A stretch of DNA of 64,000 nt from G963668655 sp963668655 (GCA_963668655.2 CAXXPQ010000001.1:868001-932000), one strand, 5' to 3'; positions 9,741-19,271 are shown, numbered from the stretch's first letter. Notes: generated from the sequence alone by a model not told the origin. Made by a program: numbers and translations.

Positions 9741-10784
9741 ATGTCGGCAGAAGACAACCTGGCCCGCATCCTCCCCGAAGCCGAAGACCGGGACCGTTCC
9801 ACCGCGCCGTCCATTCGGAACCCGCTAATCATCACTCGGGATGCCAAGATGGGCAACATCCTGAAAATGGCCCAGGTCGTGGCCCTGCACGATACGCCGG
9901 TGCTGGTGGAAGGCGCCAGCGGAACCGGCAAGGAGCTTCTGGCTCGCTACATTCATGTCCATTCCTCGCGGGCGGCCGGTCCCTTCGTGGCGGTCAACTG
10001 CGCGGCCATCCCGGACAATCTGCTGGAAAGCGAGCTGTTCGGGTACGAAAAGGGCGCGTTCACCGGAGCCCATACCTCCCGGCCCGGCAAATTCGAGCAA
10101 GCCGACGGCGGAACCATCCTGCTGGACGAAATCAGCGAACTCGCCCCCTCGCTCCAGGTGAAACTCCTGCGCGTGCTTCAGGAATACGAAGTGGACCGCC
10201 TGGGCGGCGGACAGCCCGTGAAAGTGAACATCCGCGTCATCGCCACCAGCAATCGCAGCCTGAAGAAACTCGCGATCGGAGGCGCTTTCCGCGAAGACCT
10301 GTTCTACCGCATCAACGTCTTTCCGTTACGGCTCACCCCGTTGCGGGAGCGCCTGGACGATCTGGAGGAGCTGGTTCCGCATTTCGTGGCCAAATACAAC
10401 GGCCAGACGGTCAAGGAAGTGGACGGCGATGTTTACGACATCCTGTACCGGTCCGCCTGGCGCGGCAACATCCGCGAACTGGAAAACGTGATGGCTCGCG
10501 CGGTGGTTCTGAGCCATGACGCCGATCGGATTCAGGCTCGACACGTCGTTTTCGACGGCGTGGAGGACGAAAGCGGCGCGGTCGCGGGCGGCGCGACGCT
10601 GGAAGACGGGATCACGCTCCGAGAGATGGAAAAGCGGTTCATTCTCCAGACGCTGCGACGCTTCGGGGGAAACCGGACCCACGCCTCCAAGGCGCTTTCC
10701 ATCAGCATCCGAACGCTGAGAAACAAACTGAACGAATACCGGAAGAACGGAGAATTGACGGAAGCGTCGGAGCTCGGCGGGTAA
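9741..10784 (+). CDS. Sigma-54 activator without receiver domain (FlbD/FlrC-like)
   Basis: 347 aa. A short, poorly conserved N-terminus (about 30 residues) leads straight into the AAA+ domain: Walker A GASGTGKE (58-65), the sigma-54 contact loop GAFTGA (105-110), Walker B ILLDE (126-130), then FREDLFYRINVFPLRL. A Fis-type helix-turn-helix lies at the end (GNRTHASKALSISIRTLRNK). Family members normally carry a receiver or other sensory domain, which is absent here. Its position between the exported TPR gene and flgB, and the sigma-54 promoters at 7292, 10866 and 22269, point to control of flagellar genes. It is probably transcribed from a sigma-54 promoter itself, allowing positive feedback. 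An in-frame GTG at 9729 is an alternative start. Confidence 0.9.
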   Translation: MSAEDNLARILPEAEDRDRSTAPSIRNPLIITRDAKMGNILKMAQVVALHDTPVLVEGASGTGKELLARYIHVHSSRAAGPFVAVNCAAIPDNLLESELFGYEKGAFTGAHTSRPGKFEQADGGTILLDEISELAPSLQVKLLRVLQEYEVDRLGGGQPVKVNIRVIATSNRSLKKLAIGGAFREDLFYRINVFPLRLTPLRERLDDLEELVPHFVAKYNGQTVKEVDGDVYDILYRSAWRGNIRELENVMARAVVLSHDADRIQARHVVFDGVEDESGAVAGGATLEDGITLREMEKRFILQTLRRFGGNRTHASKALSISIRTLRNKLNEYRKNGELTEASELGG

Positions 10785-10865
10785 ATTCTTCCTCCTTGCG
10801 GCAGGGTTTTCCCGTTTGGACGAAAAAAACGAAGGTTTTCGGTCTCTGACAGGCAAAAACGGACT

Positions 10866-10881
10866 TGGCACGGGAATCGCA
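10866..10881 (+). promoter_or_regulatory. Sigma-54 type promoter of flgB operon
   Basis: TGGCAC (10866-10871), GGGAA, TCGC (10877-10880) followed by A. Spacing is correct, with one mismatch in the -12 element. The predicted start near 10893 gives a 39-nt leader whose end (10919-10936) nearly repeats the leader at 7331-7349. Confidence 0.7.
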
Positions 10882-10931
10882 ATAAATCCTTGCCGTAAGC
10901 GAGACGGAGCGAACAACGACGGGAATTTGAC

Positions 10932-11330
10932 ATGAAACTCTTTGGAAAGATCATCACCGGACTGGAAAAGAACATGAGCCTGCGGCTGACGCGGCAGGGC
11001 ATGATCAACGCCAACATTTCCAACGCCGACACCCCCGGCTATCGGCCGGTGGATCTCATCTTCAAGGACCAGCTCGCCCGGTACATGGAAGCCACGGACG
11101 ACCGATTGGACTCGACCAGCCCCTATCACGTCCACGGCACGCCGGCCTTCGACGATGTGGAGGGCGAGGCCATCCAGCAGGCCGGCGAGAACAGTCCGGA
11201 CAAGAACGCCGTGGACCTGGACCGCCAGATGGCGGAACTGTCCGCGAATTCCTTCAACTATCGGGCCAGCGCCAAGATCACTCAAAAGAAACTGGCCCTG
11301 CTGAAGTACGTCATCAACGAAACGAGGTAA
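10932..11330 (+). CDS. flgB: Flagellar basal-body rod protein FlgB
   Basis: 132 aa. The N-terminal rod motif has NANISNADTPGYR, the signature shared by rod, hook and hook-associated proteins. The C-terminal helix pairs with it in the assembled rod. FlgB forms the proximal rod in the periplasm after export by the flagellar type III apparatus. It is first in the long flgB-flgE unit, and flgC begins 4 bp after its stop. Confidence 0.95.
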   Translation: MKLFGKIITGLEKNMSLRLTRQGMINANISNADTPGYRPVDLIFKDQLARYMEATDDRLDSTSPYHVHGTPAFDDVEGEAIQQAGENSPDKNAVDLDRQMAELSANSFNYRASAKITQKKLALLKYVINETR

Positions 11331-11334
11331 CGCC

Positions 11335-11769
11335 ATGGATTTCCAAGCCGCCATCAGACTGGCCGCCAGCGGAATGTCCGCGCAGAGGCTCCGTCTCAAC
11401 CTCATCAGCAGCAACCTGGCCAACGCCCAGACCACCCGGAGCGCCACGGGCGGTCCCTACCAGCGCCGGGATGCGGTGTTCCAGAGCGAGAATCCCACCG
11501 ATACGTTCGAAAACGTGTTGTCGGAGATGGAAGAAGATCACATGCGCGGCGTGAAAGTGCCTCAGATCATGAAATCGGACCGCGTTCGGGAGATGTACGA
11601 TCCGCATCACCCGGACGCCAATGAGGAAGGCATCGTCCGCTATCCCGACATCAACGTCGTCGAGGAAATGGTGGACATGCTCCAGGCCACCCGAAGCTAC
11701 GAAGCCAACGTTCAGGCGGTCAAGGCCCTGAAAAGCATGGCCCTGCAAGCCTTGAACATCGGCGGATAA
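11335..11769 (+). CDS. flgC: Flagellar basal-body rod protein FlgC
   Basis: 144 aa, usual length. It starts MDFQAAIRLAASGMSAQR and carries NLISSNLANAQTTRS, the FlgC form of the rod motif; the C-terminus (VDMLQATRSYEANVQAVKA) is the conserved rod helix. Proximal rod subunit, exported with FlgB. It is translationally close to flgB upstream and fliE downstream (13 bp). Confidence 0.95.
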   Translation: MDFQAAIRLAASGMSAQRLRLNLISSNLANAQTTRSATGGPYQRRDAVFQSENPTDTFENVLSEMEEDHMRGVKVPQIMKSDRVREMYDPHHPDANEEGIVRYPDINVVEEMVDMLQATRSYEANVQAVKALKSMALQALNIGG

Positions 11770-11782
11770 GAGGAGAGCGACC

Positions 11783-12100
11783 ATGACCACGATCGCAGCC
11801 GATCCCCGGGCCATTCAACGGGCCTACCAGCCCGATCGCGCCGGAAAGACCGCCGTGAGCGAGTCCGAAAAGAAAGACAAGGTGTCGTTTTCGGACATGC
11901 TGAAATCCTCCATCGAGACCGTCAACAGTCAGCAGATCTCCGCGGACAGTTCCATCGCCAGCTTCGTCAGCGGGAAAAACGAAGGGCTTCACGAAACCAT
12001 GATGGCCATCGAGAAGGCCGAAATCTCCATGAGGCTCATGGTTCAGGTGCGCAACAAGGCCGTGGAAGCGTACAAGGAAATCATGCGGATGCAGGTCTAG
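11783..12100 (+). CDS. fliE: Flagellar hook-basal body complex protein FliE
   Basis: 105 aa. The C-terminal half is characteristic: HETMMAIEKAEISMRLMVQVRNKAVEAYKEIMRMQV. FliE is the adapter between the MS-ring/export gate and the proximal rod. An AGGAGAG ribosome-binding site precedes the ATG. It sits in the canonical flgB-flgC-fliE-fliF order. Confidence 0.95.
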   Translation: MTTIAADPRAIQRAYQPDRAGKTAVSESEKKDKVSFSDMLKSSIETVNSQQISADSSIASFVSGKNEGLHETMMAIEKAEISMRLMVQVRNKAVEAYKEIMRMQV

Positions 12101-12128
12101 GCGAATCCGAACGATAGGGGCATAAACC

Positions 12129-13733
12129 ATGTCATCGAGCTTTCAAAACGCAATCGACGATCTGACCAAGCTTTATCAGGGTCTGGGGTTCACGAAGAAA
12201 CTCATCATCGGAGCCACCATCACGCTGGTGTTGGCCGGATTCACCTATCTGATTCTGTTTGCGGACATGGTGGATTACGACTACCTGTTCACCAACATCA
12301 ACGACGCGGACGCGGGCGAAATCATTCAGTACCTGGAGCAGCGCAAGATCAGTTACCGCGCGGAGGATCGGGCCATCCTGGTGCCCCGAACCAAGGTTCA
12401 TTCCATGCGGATGGAACTGGCCAGCCAGGGTCTGCCGCACAACGACGGCGTGGGCTTCGAGATCTTCGACAAGCAGAAGCTCGGCACCAGCGAATTCGTT
12501 CAGCGTGTCAACATGAACCGCGCTCTCCAGGGAGAACTGGGCCGGACCATCAGCCAGGTGGACAAGGTGGAACTGGCCCGCGTGCATCTGGTGACGCCGA
12601 AAAAGAGCCTGTTCAAGGAGGACGAGGTGGAGTCCTCGGCCTCCGTGGTGCTGAAGATGGCCCCCGGCCAGAAGCTCCAGCCGAAGGAAGTGAAATCCAT
12701 CGTGCATCTGGTGGCCTCCGCCGTGGAAGGTCTGGATCCCGGAAACATCACGGTCATCGATACCGATGGAAAGATGTTGAGCCGCGCGGCGGGTGAGGAA
12801 GAACAGGTCTGGGGATCTTCGCCCCTGGAATACAAGGGAAAACTGGAAAAGGATCTCAGCGCCCGCGTGGAACAGATGGTGACCCATGTCGTGGGCGTGG
12901 GGAAGGTCGTCGCCAACGTCACCGTGGAATTGGATTTCAAGCGGGAAGACAAGACCGAGGAAATCTTCGATCCGGACCAGGTGGTGATCCGGTCCGAAAA
13001 ACGCGTGAAGGAAGCCCGGCAGAACAGCGAAGTCGCCGAGGCCGGAGGCGCGCCGGGGGCCCAGTCCAACACGCCGGCCGGACCGGCCAATCCTTCCGGC
13101 AGCCAGAACGCCAACAGCGAACGCGAACGCGGACTGGTCAATTACGAAATCAACAAGGTGGTTCGCCACACCACTCGCCAGGCCGGGGACATGCGCCGCA
13201 TTTCCGTGGCGGTGCTGGTGGACGGCACGTATGAAAACGTGGAGGAAGACGGAAAGCTGGTGGCGAAATACGTTCCTCGCGGCACGGAGGAACTGCGCAA
13301 GATCAAGGAACTGGTGAAGCGCGCCGTGGGATTCAGCTCCGTGCGGGGCGACAGCGTGGAAATCACCAACGTTCCCTTCGAGACCTCCGCCCTGGCCGAC
13401 GAAGAAGCCCAGCTTTCCTTCCTGGACCGCTACGATTTCATTCCGCAGCTTCTGCGCTACGGTATCATTCTCATCCTGGCCGTCGTGATGGTGTTCTTCC
13501 TGTTCCGCCCGTTGGTGGAATGGGTGATCCGCTTCCACGAAGAAGAACGTCTGCGGGAGATCGAGAAGCAGCAGGAAGACGTGGTGCATTCCATGGAGGA
13601 ACAGCTTGTCGAGGTCCGCCGGACCATCGAGACCTCCACCATGGAATACAAGAAAAAAGTACAGGAAGTCGCTCAGCAGGCGCCGGATCTGGTGCGGGCC
13701 GTCATCCGCAGCTGGGTCAACGCCGAGGATTAA
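12129..13733 (+). CDS. fliF: Flagellar MS-ring protein FliF
   Basis: 534 aa. An N-terminal membrane helix (residues about 24-45) is followed by the ring-building motifs (YLFTNINDADAGEIIQYLE, RVNMNRALQGELGRTI). A second membrane helix lies around residues 440-462, and the C-terminal cytoplasmic tail that binds FliG ends in AVIRSWVNAED. FliF forms the inner-membrane MS ring that anchors the rotor and export gate. A Gly/Pro/Asn-rich stretch around residues 305-330 is the usual variable periplasmic loop. Three bp separate it from fliG. Confidence 0.95.
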   Translation: MSSSFQNAIDDLTKLYQGLGFTKKLIIGATITLVLAGFTYLILFADMVDYDYLFTNINDADAGEIIQYLEQRKISYRAEDRAILVPRTKVHSMRMELASQGLPHNDGVGFEIFDKQKLGTSEFVQRVNMNRALQGELGRTISQVDKVELARVHLVTPKKSLFKEDEVESSASVVLKMAPGQKLQPKEVKSIVHLVASAVEGLDPGNITVIDTDGKMLSRAAGEEEQVWGSSPLEYKGKLEKDLSARVEQMVTHVVGVGKVVANVTVELDFKREDKTEEIFDPDQVVIRSEKRVKEARQNSEVAEAGGAPGAQSNTPAGPANPSGSQNANSERERGLVNYEINKVVRHTTRQAGDMRRISVAVLVDGTYENVEEDGKLVAKYVPRGTEELRKIKELVKRAVGFSSVRGDSVEITNVPFETSALADEEAQLSFLDRYDFIPQLLRYGIILILAVVMVFFLFRPLVEWVIRFHEEERLREIEKQQEDVVHSMEEQLVEVRRTIETSTMEYKKKVQEVAQQAPDLVRAVIRSWVNAED

Positions 13734-13736
13734 CCG

Positions 13737-14729
13737 ATGGCCACGATGACACCATTGCAGAAAGCCGTGATCGTTCTGGTCTCCATCGGAGAGGCCGAGG
13801 CGATCCAGGTGGTCAAGACCATGTCCAGCCGCGAGATCAAGACCATCAGCAACGCCATCTCCGGCGTCTCCAACGTTTCCCAGGAAGAAGTGATGGAGGT
13901 TCTGGAGGAATTCCTGGTGGAAGTCAGCGGGAACGTGGGCAATCTCTCCACGGGCGAACAATGGATCCGCAGCGTCATCGAGAAGGCCCTGGGCACCAAC
14001 AAGGCGCAACACCTGCTTCGCGGCATGGGTCCGCAGCAGAAAGTCTTCGACTCCCTGGTCGATATCGATCTCAACTCCCTGGCGAATCTGATCCGCAAGG
14101 AGCACGCCCAGACCCAGGCGCTGATTCTGGCCCATCTCGATCCCGGCAAGGCCGCGGGCGTACTGCCGCTTCTGCCCGAGGAAGATCAGGTGGAAGTCGT
14201 CCTGCGCATGGCCAAGATCAACAACATCCACCCGGATCTCATTCGGGAAATCGAGGACGCCCTGATGGAGGAGATTCAGATGATGGGCACCCTGACCACC
14301 ACGGAAGCCGGCGGCGTCGAGATGGTGGTGGAAATGTTGAACATCATGGAGAAGAAGACCGAGAAAGCCATCATGGCGGGCATGGAACAGGAAGATCCGA
14401 AGCTGGCCGAAGAGATCAAGAATCTGATGTTCGTTTTCGAGGATCTCTCCAACCTGGACGACGCCTCGCTGCAAATGATCTTGCGGGAAGTGGAATCCTC
14501 CACGCTGGTCATGGCCCTGAAGGGCGCCAACGAAAAGATGCAGGAAAAGGTGTTCAACAACGTCAGCTCCCGCGCCGCCCAGATGTTGAAGGAGGATATG
14601 GACTCCACCGGGCCGGTGCGGCTCTCCGAGGTGGAAGGAGCCCAGGGCGAAATCGTGCGAACGGCTCTGAGATTGGAAGAGGAAGGCAAGATCAGCGTCT
14701 CCGAGGGTTCGGAGGAGGAATATGTCTGA
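13737..14729 (+). CDS. fliG: Flagellar motor switch protein FliG
   Basis: 330 aa, normal length. It has the N-terminal FliF-binding region, the middle EHAQTQALILAHLDPGKAAGVLP motif and the C-terminal torque helix region (FVFEDLSNLDDASLQMILREV, with the conserved charged residues facing MotA). It is part of the C-ring, transmitting stator force to the MS ring. It overlaps fliH by 8 bp, indicating translational coupling. Confidence 0.95.
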   Translation: MATMTPLQKAVIVLVSIGEAEAIQVVKTMSSREIKTISNAISGVSNVSQEEVMEVLEEFLVEVSGNVGNLSTGEQWIRSVIEKALGTNKAQHLLRGMGPQQKVFDSLVDIDLNSLANLIRKEHAQTQALILAHLDPGKAAGVLPLLPEEDQVEVVLRMAKINNIHPDLIREIEDALMEEIQMMGTLTTTEAGGVEMVVEMLNIMEKKTEKAIMAGMEQEDPKLAEEIKNLMFVFEDLSNLDDASLQMILREVESSTLVMALKGANEKMQEKVFNNVSSRAAQMLKEDMDSTGPVRLSEVEGAQGEIVRTALRLEEEGKISVSEGSEEEYV

Positions 14730-15537
14730 TATCATCCGGGCGAACATCGGTGAAAAGCTCGGGGTGCGGACCAAGCGCTTCGAGGAAATTCCGGATTCGG
14801 GGAACGTGACGTTCGTTATGGACAACGACCGCGAGCGGGCCCGGCTGCTCGACAGGGAAGAGCCCGTCGAATCGGAGACCGATGCGGAAGACAACGGCGG
14901 AGATCTTTTGCCGACGGAATCCGGCCCGGATTCCGCCCCCGAACCCGTTTACGCCTACGAACCGCCGGACATCTCGCCGTCTGCGGAAGCTCTGCCGGAC
15001 ATGGAGGATCTGCGCCGGATGCTGGAGGATCGGGAGGAGGCCTTTGCCGCCCGCCTGGAAGAGGCTTACGAGAAGGGACGATTGGACGGGGAGCGCACGC
15101 GGGAGGACGCCGAAGGGCTGTTGGCGGATCGTTTCGCCGTCGGACTGGAAAAGGTGGACGCCCTGGCGAGAACGTTGGAAACGCTGGCCCGGCACGAGGC
15201 GCTGGAACTGGCCCTGTTGCTGGCGCGCCGCATTCTTCAAAGGGAAATCCAGGCCAATCCTCTGGCGCTCATCGATGAAATTCGAAACAGCACGTCCGAA
15301 ATCAAGGACACGCGGCAACTGACCATCCGACTCAACGAGCAGGATCTGGAAGCCGTACGGGCTCTCGCGCCCGATTTCGGGAAGCATTTTCCCTCCGTCG
15401 CCAACGTTACCCTGGCCACGGGCAAGGATCTGGAGCGGGGCGATTGCGTGATCGACACCGATATGGAGCGCATCAACCTGACCCTGAACGAGCAGCTGGA
15501 TCGGCTGCGGCGGTCCCTGGAGGAGGAAATCCGGTGA
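14722..15537 (+). CDS. fliH: Flagellar export ATPase regulator FliH
   Basis: 271 aa. An acidic, low-complexity N-terminus is followed by a coiled-coil (EDLRRMLEDREEAFAARLEE) and the FliH/HrpE C-terminal domain (LALLLARRILQREIQANP, GDCVIDTDMERINLTLNEQL). Cytoplasmic partner of FliI that holds the ATPase at the C-ring. It overlaps fliG at the start and fliI at the end (GTGA). Confidence 0.9.
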   Translation: MSDIIRANIGEKLGVRTKRFEEIPDSGNVTFVMDNDRERARLLDREEPVESETDAEDNGGDLLPTESGPDSAPEPVYAYEPPDISPSAEALPDMEDLRRMLEDREEAFAARLEEAYEKGRLDGERTREDAEGLLADRFAVGLEKVDALARTLETLARHEALELALLLARRILQREIQANPLALIDEIRNSTSEIKDTRQLTIRLNEQDLEAVRALAPDFGKHFPSVANVTLATGKDLERGDCVIDTDMERINLTLNEQLDRLRRSLEEEIR

Positions 15538-16877
15538 ATCTCTTCGATATGCGCAAAGCCGGCGCGGCCGTCGAATCCGCCGCGACCTTCGTCACCCAGG
15601 GGAAAGTCCGCAAGGTCGTGGGCATGGTGGTGGAAGGATACGCGCCGGAGGCCAAGGTGGGTTCGCTCTGCCGGATCTTCCCCGGCTCCGGACTTCCTCC
15701 GATCCTGGCCGAGGTGGTGGGATTTCGCGGACACGACGCCCTGATGATGCCGCTGGGCGACATCCGGGGCATCCGCATGGGTTCCACCATCGAGGTGGCC
15801 ACGGTGGAAACCCGCCAGCCGGTAGGCCCCGCGCTGCTTGGACGCGTTATCGACGGCATGGGACGGCCCATCGACGAACGCGGGCCGCTTCAACTGAAGG
15901 AATCCGTACCGCTCTACGGCGAACCCCAGAATCCTCTGGAACGCCGCCCCATCCGGGAACCCATGGAACTGGGCATCCGCGTGCTGGACGGTTTGCTGAC
16001 CTGCGGCAAGGGGCAGCGCATGGCCATCATGGCCGGTTCCGGCGTGGGCAAATCCGTTCTTCTGGGAATGATCGCCCGGAATACGAAGGCGGACATCAAG
16101 GTCATCGCCCTGATCGGAGAGCGGGGCCGGGAAGTCAGCAATTTCATCCAGAACAACCTCACGGAAAAAGGGCTGGCCACCTCTGTGGTCGTCGCGGCGG
16201 CCAGCGACCAGTCTCCCCTGGTGCGCATGCGCGGCGCGTACGTCGCCACCGCCATCGCGGAATACTTTCGCGCCCGGGGACTCTCGGTTCTGCTCATGAT
16301 GGATTCCATCACCCGCTTCGCCATGGCGCAGCGCGAAATCGGCCTGGCCGTGGGCGAGCCGCCCACCTCCAAAGGCTACACGCCCTCCGTCTTCGCCATG
16401 TTGCCCAAATTGCTGGAACGAGCCGGAACCTGCGCCGGAGCGGGCAGTATCACCGGGTTGTACACCGTTCTCGTGGAAGCCGACGACATGAACGATCCCA
16501 TCGGGGATTCGGTGCGTTCCATCCTGGACGGCCATGTGGTGCTGAGCCGGGAGATCGCCCAGCGGAACCACTACCCGGCGGTGGACGTGCTGGGAAGCAT
16601 CAGCCGCGTCATGAACGAAATCGCGGAATCGGATCATAAAAGACACGCCGGACGCATTCGGGAACTGATGGCCGCCTATCGCAAGGCCGAGGATCTCATC
16701 AACATCGGTGCCTACGTCCAGGGAAACAACTCCACCATCGACGAGGCGCTTTCCCGCATCGAAGCCATTCAGTCCTTCACCCGGCAGGACATGCAGGAAC
16801 GGTCGCGATTCGGAGAAACGCAGGAGGCCCTGGCGACCATTCTGGGAGAAGGCCACAAAAAGGAGTCGATATCGTGA
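15534..16877 (+). CDS. fliI: Flagellar export ATPase FliI
   Basis: 447 aa. GTG 15534 was chosen because GGAGGAGG lies directly upstream and the codon overlaps the fliH stop; the frame stays open further 5' inside fliH. Walker A is AGSGVGKS, with the F-type ATPase beta-like signature (PPTSKGYTPSVFAMLPKLLERAG) and ALIGERGREV. FliI energises unfolding and entry of substrates at the flagellar type III export gate. In most genomes fliJ comes next, but no fliJ is seen here. Confidence 0.95.
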   Translation: MNLFDMRKAGAAVESAATFVTQGKVRKVVGMVVEGYAPEAKVGSLCRIFPGSGLPPILAEVVGFRGHDALMMPLGDIRGIRMGSTIEVATVETRQPVGPALLGRVIDGMGRPIDERGPLQLKESVPLYGEPQNPLERRPIREPMELGIRVLDGLLTCGKGQRMAIMAGSGVGKSVLLGMIARNTKADIKVIALIGERGREVSNFIQNNLTEKGLATSVVVAAASDQSPLVRMRGAYVATAIAEYFRARGLSVLLMMDSITRFAMAQREIGLAVGEPPTSKGYTPSVFAMLPKLLERAGTCAGAGSITGLYTVLVEADDMNDPIGDSVRSILDGHVVLSREIAQRNHYPAVDVLGSISRVMNEIAESDHKRHAGRIRELMAAYRKAEDLINIGAYVQGNNSTIDEALSRIEAIQSFTRQDMQERSRFGETQEALATILGEGHKKESIS

Positions 16878-17608
16878 AACCCCTCTATTTTCAACAGCAT
16901 GATCTGATTCAGGAAAAAGCCCGCCGAAGGAAACGGATCGCATGGTCGGTCACGTTGGCGTTTGCGCTGATGGTCGCCGTATTTCTGGAATACGGCGTCG
17001 GGTTTTCCGGAAAGATTCTGGCCTTGGTGGAACCGGCAAAGGCCAATGCTCAGGAAAGTCCCGCCAAACCGGCGGAGGGGAGTAAGACGGCGGCGTCTCC
17101 CGGAAGCGCCGTGGATCCGGGCAAGCCCCTTGTCAAGGCGGCCGACGAAGCCAAAGACAAAATGCCTGCAAAACCCAGCATTCAATCCAGTGGTGAAACC
17201 GGAAAATTCCAGCAGGAAAAGCTGAAGGAGATCGAGCAGAACATCACCGACCAGCTTCGCAACTTGCGGGAAGTCCAGGCCGGTCTCGACGACCGGTTGA
17301 CCCAGGACCAGGAACAGAAAGAGGTGGAGCGAAACCGCCACCTGGCCAAGTTGATAAAGATCGTCAACAGCATGCGCCCGGAAAGCGCCGGGCAGATGCT
17401 GGGAGAAATGGATGACGAACTGGCCGTGCAGATTCTGCTGTCGCTTTCCGGAGCGAAAGCCAGCAAGATCCTGGCCAACCTTCCGGCAAAGAAAGCCGCC
17501 AGCATCAGTTCGAAAATGGTGGCCTACAAACCCGGTCTCAAACTCCAGGAAGTCATGAAAAACTGGAACAAAATGGCCGAGGAAGGGGGGAAGCGTGTCG
17601 AAAAGTAA
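16874..17608 (+). CDS. MotE-like flagellar protein with MgtE_N-type domain
   Basis: 244 aa. A single N-terminal membrane helix (residues about 22-42) is followed by an Ala/Pro/Lys linker, a coiled coil (LKEIEQNITDQLRNLREVQA) and a C-terminal MgtE_N-like fold (MRPESAGQMLGEMDDELAVQ). Proteins of this build occur in many flagellar operons and are called MotE. The coding region overlaps fliI by 4 bp and fliK by 14 bp. It occupies the slot usually held by fliJ, and the coiled coil could perform part of that role; this is inference. Confidence 0.8.
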   Translation: MKPLYFQQHDLIQEKARRRKRIAWSVTLAFALMVAVFLEYGVGFSGKILALVEPAKANAQESPAKPAEGSKTAASPGSAVDPGKPLVKAADEAKDKMPAKPSIQSSGETGKFQQEKLKEIEQNITDQLRNLREVQAGLDDRLTQDQEQKEVERNRHLAKLIKIVNSMRPESAGQMLGEMDDELAVQILLSLSGAKASKILANLPAKKAASISSKMVAYKPGLKLQEVMKNWNKMAEEGGKRVEK

Positions 17609-19271
17609 TCCCGCCACTTCCATCGGAGCGATCCGGAAAACCGCCGAAATGAAGGACAACAAAGCACGAAACGGCGAGCCGGCAGACGCCTTCGGACTGA
17701 TTTTCGGAAACCTGAATGTCGCCGAAAAGCCGACCGGCGGCAAGGTTCCGGAACGGATGAAAAAGGACGGAAGCCTGCGGCTCGAATTCGTTCCCAGCCG
17801 GCGAATAGGGAAGAAATCCGAGTCCTTACCGTCGGCAAAATCCGCGTTGGATACCGGTCGGCGTCTTTTTGCGGGTTCGGCGAAACATTCTGCCTCCAAC
17901 TCATCGGAAGCATTGAAGAAACAGACCGTGCTGGGGCGAACGATGGCGGTCCGCAAAGCCCATACCGTAAATGGCCGCGATGCATCGGAGCGGCTGGACC
18001 CTCCCTCGACCTGGGAAACTTCTCAGAATCTGAAGAAAAAGGCGGCGCTGGGCGTCGTCGGAAAAGGCATGGCGGAGGGAGGCAAGCGCCTGGAGCGACC
18101 GGACGGACAGGACGTGGCCAAGGACGATCTCGGTCGGACGATCGCACCGACGAGAGAGCAGCCCCTTCACGCCGGAAATGAAACGCGCCGTGCGGACGGC
18201 TCGCCCATCGTCCGCGACGCGGACGGAAACGCCAAGGTGTTTCAGGCGCAGAACCCGGACAACGACCTCACAGCGCACCTGAAGGACGAGGCCGATGACG
18301 AGAAGCTGCAAAAACTGGAGCGCAAGGCCCTGGCCGAAGCCGAGACCCGACGCGTCCAGCCCGAAAACGACCGCGAGGCTGTCTCCCGCTACGGCGAACG
18401 CTACCGGCGGGAGGCTCCGGCGGGCGTGGCCAAGGATGTCCAGAATCGCATGAAGGAGGATCCGCTGCCGGCCAAGACATCCTCCGAAACCAACGAGAAA
18501 GTACACCGGACGGAAACGGCCGCCGGTTCGGAAGAAAACGACCGGGAAGGCGCTTTTGAAGACGGGCGTCCCCGCGACGAACAAACCCTGCATCGTGCCG
18601 AAGATTCAGGGAAAAGCCGCAGGAATTCCACGGATTTCCAGGCGGGACTCTCGTCGCGGCCGGGCGTTTCCGACGCCCGGAACCGGCCTGCGGCCGGAGG
18701 GACGCCCGGACAGGAGCTCCATACGGCAAAGACGTCGAAAAGCGCCGTTTCCGAGGCTCCGGCGAGCACGGAATCCGAGACGCCCGCCCTGCGCATGGAG
18801 GCGGGCGCGGTGTCCGAAGCGCTGCGTTCCGGCGCGAAGCCCGAGGCCGCTTCCCGTCTTGCCGGTATTCTGGCCGCCCGTATCGAAGCCATCATGGACC
18901 AGGCGCGACCCGCCTTGCGACTGCAACTGAATCCCAAAAACCTGGGAGAAATCCATATCCGCATGGTCACGGTGGGCGAGGGAACCCGGCTTTCCCTGCG
19001 GGCCGACAAAGGCGAAACCGCCCGGATTCTCGATCAGACCGCCCAGCAACTAGCCTTGCAGCTCGCCAAGGCGGGCGTTCAGGTGGAGAGCATCGACGTG
19101 GACCTTTTCGGCGCGGAAACCGGCCTGAACGGCCAGGCGTCGGACGGCTTTTCCGAGGGCCGCGAGGATTCCGCCGGTCACGGAGGAACATTTGGAGGAA
19201 ACGAACCCGAAGGACGCACGGAATCTCCAAGGAGATCGCTGCACGACGGCGAGGTGGATGTGCATGCCTGA
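17595..19271 (+). CDS. fliK: Flagellar hook-length control protein FliK
   Basis: 558 aa. A GTG start overlaps the end of the previous gene behind an AGGGGGGAAG ribosome-binding site. The first about 400 residues are low-complexity, polar and poorly conserved, as expected for the FliK ruler. The C-terminal Flg_hook domain is clear (RLQLNPKNLGEIHIRM, LALQLAKAGVQVESIDVDLF). FliK is secreted during hook growth and switches export specificity through FlhB. A 65-bp gap precedes flgD. Confidence 0.88.
   Translation: MSKSNPATSIGAIRKTAEMKDNKARNGEPADAFGLIFGNLNVAEKPTGGKVPERMKKDGSLRLEFVPSRRIGKKSESLPSAKSALDTGRRLFAGSAKHSASNSSEALKKQTVLGRTMAVRKAHTVNGRDASERLDPPSTWETSQNLKKKAALGVVGKGMAEGGKRLERPDGQDVAKDDLGRTIAPTREQPLHAGNETRRADGSPIVRDADGNAKVFQAQNPDNDLTAHLKDEADDEKLQKLERKALAEAETRRVQPENDREAVSRYGERYRREAPAGVAKDVQNRMKEDPLPAKTSSETNEKVHRTETAAGSEENDREGAFEDGRPRDEQTLHRAEDSGKSRRNSTDFQAGLSSRPGVSDARNRPAAGGTPGQELHTAKTSKSAVSEAPASTESETPALRMEAGAVSEALRSGAKPEAASRLAGILAARIEAIMDQARPALRLQLNPKNLGEIHIRMVTVGEGTRLSLRADKGETARILDQTAQQLALQLAKAGVQVESIDVDLFGAETGLNGQASDGFSEGREDSAGHGGTFGGNEPEGRTESPRRSLHDGEVDVHA

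Noticed and set aside
12132..14894. A 920-codon minus-strand open frame opposite fliF and fliG
   Set aside because: FliF and FliG are unambiguous on the plus strand; the antisense translation is His/Gln-rich shadow sequence.
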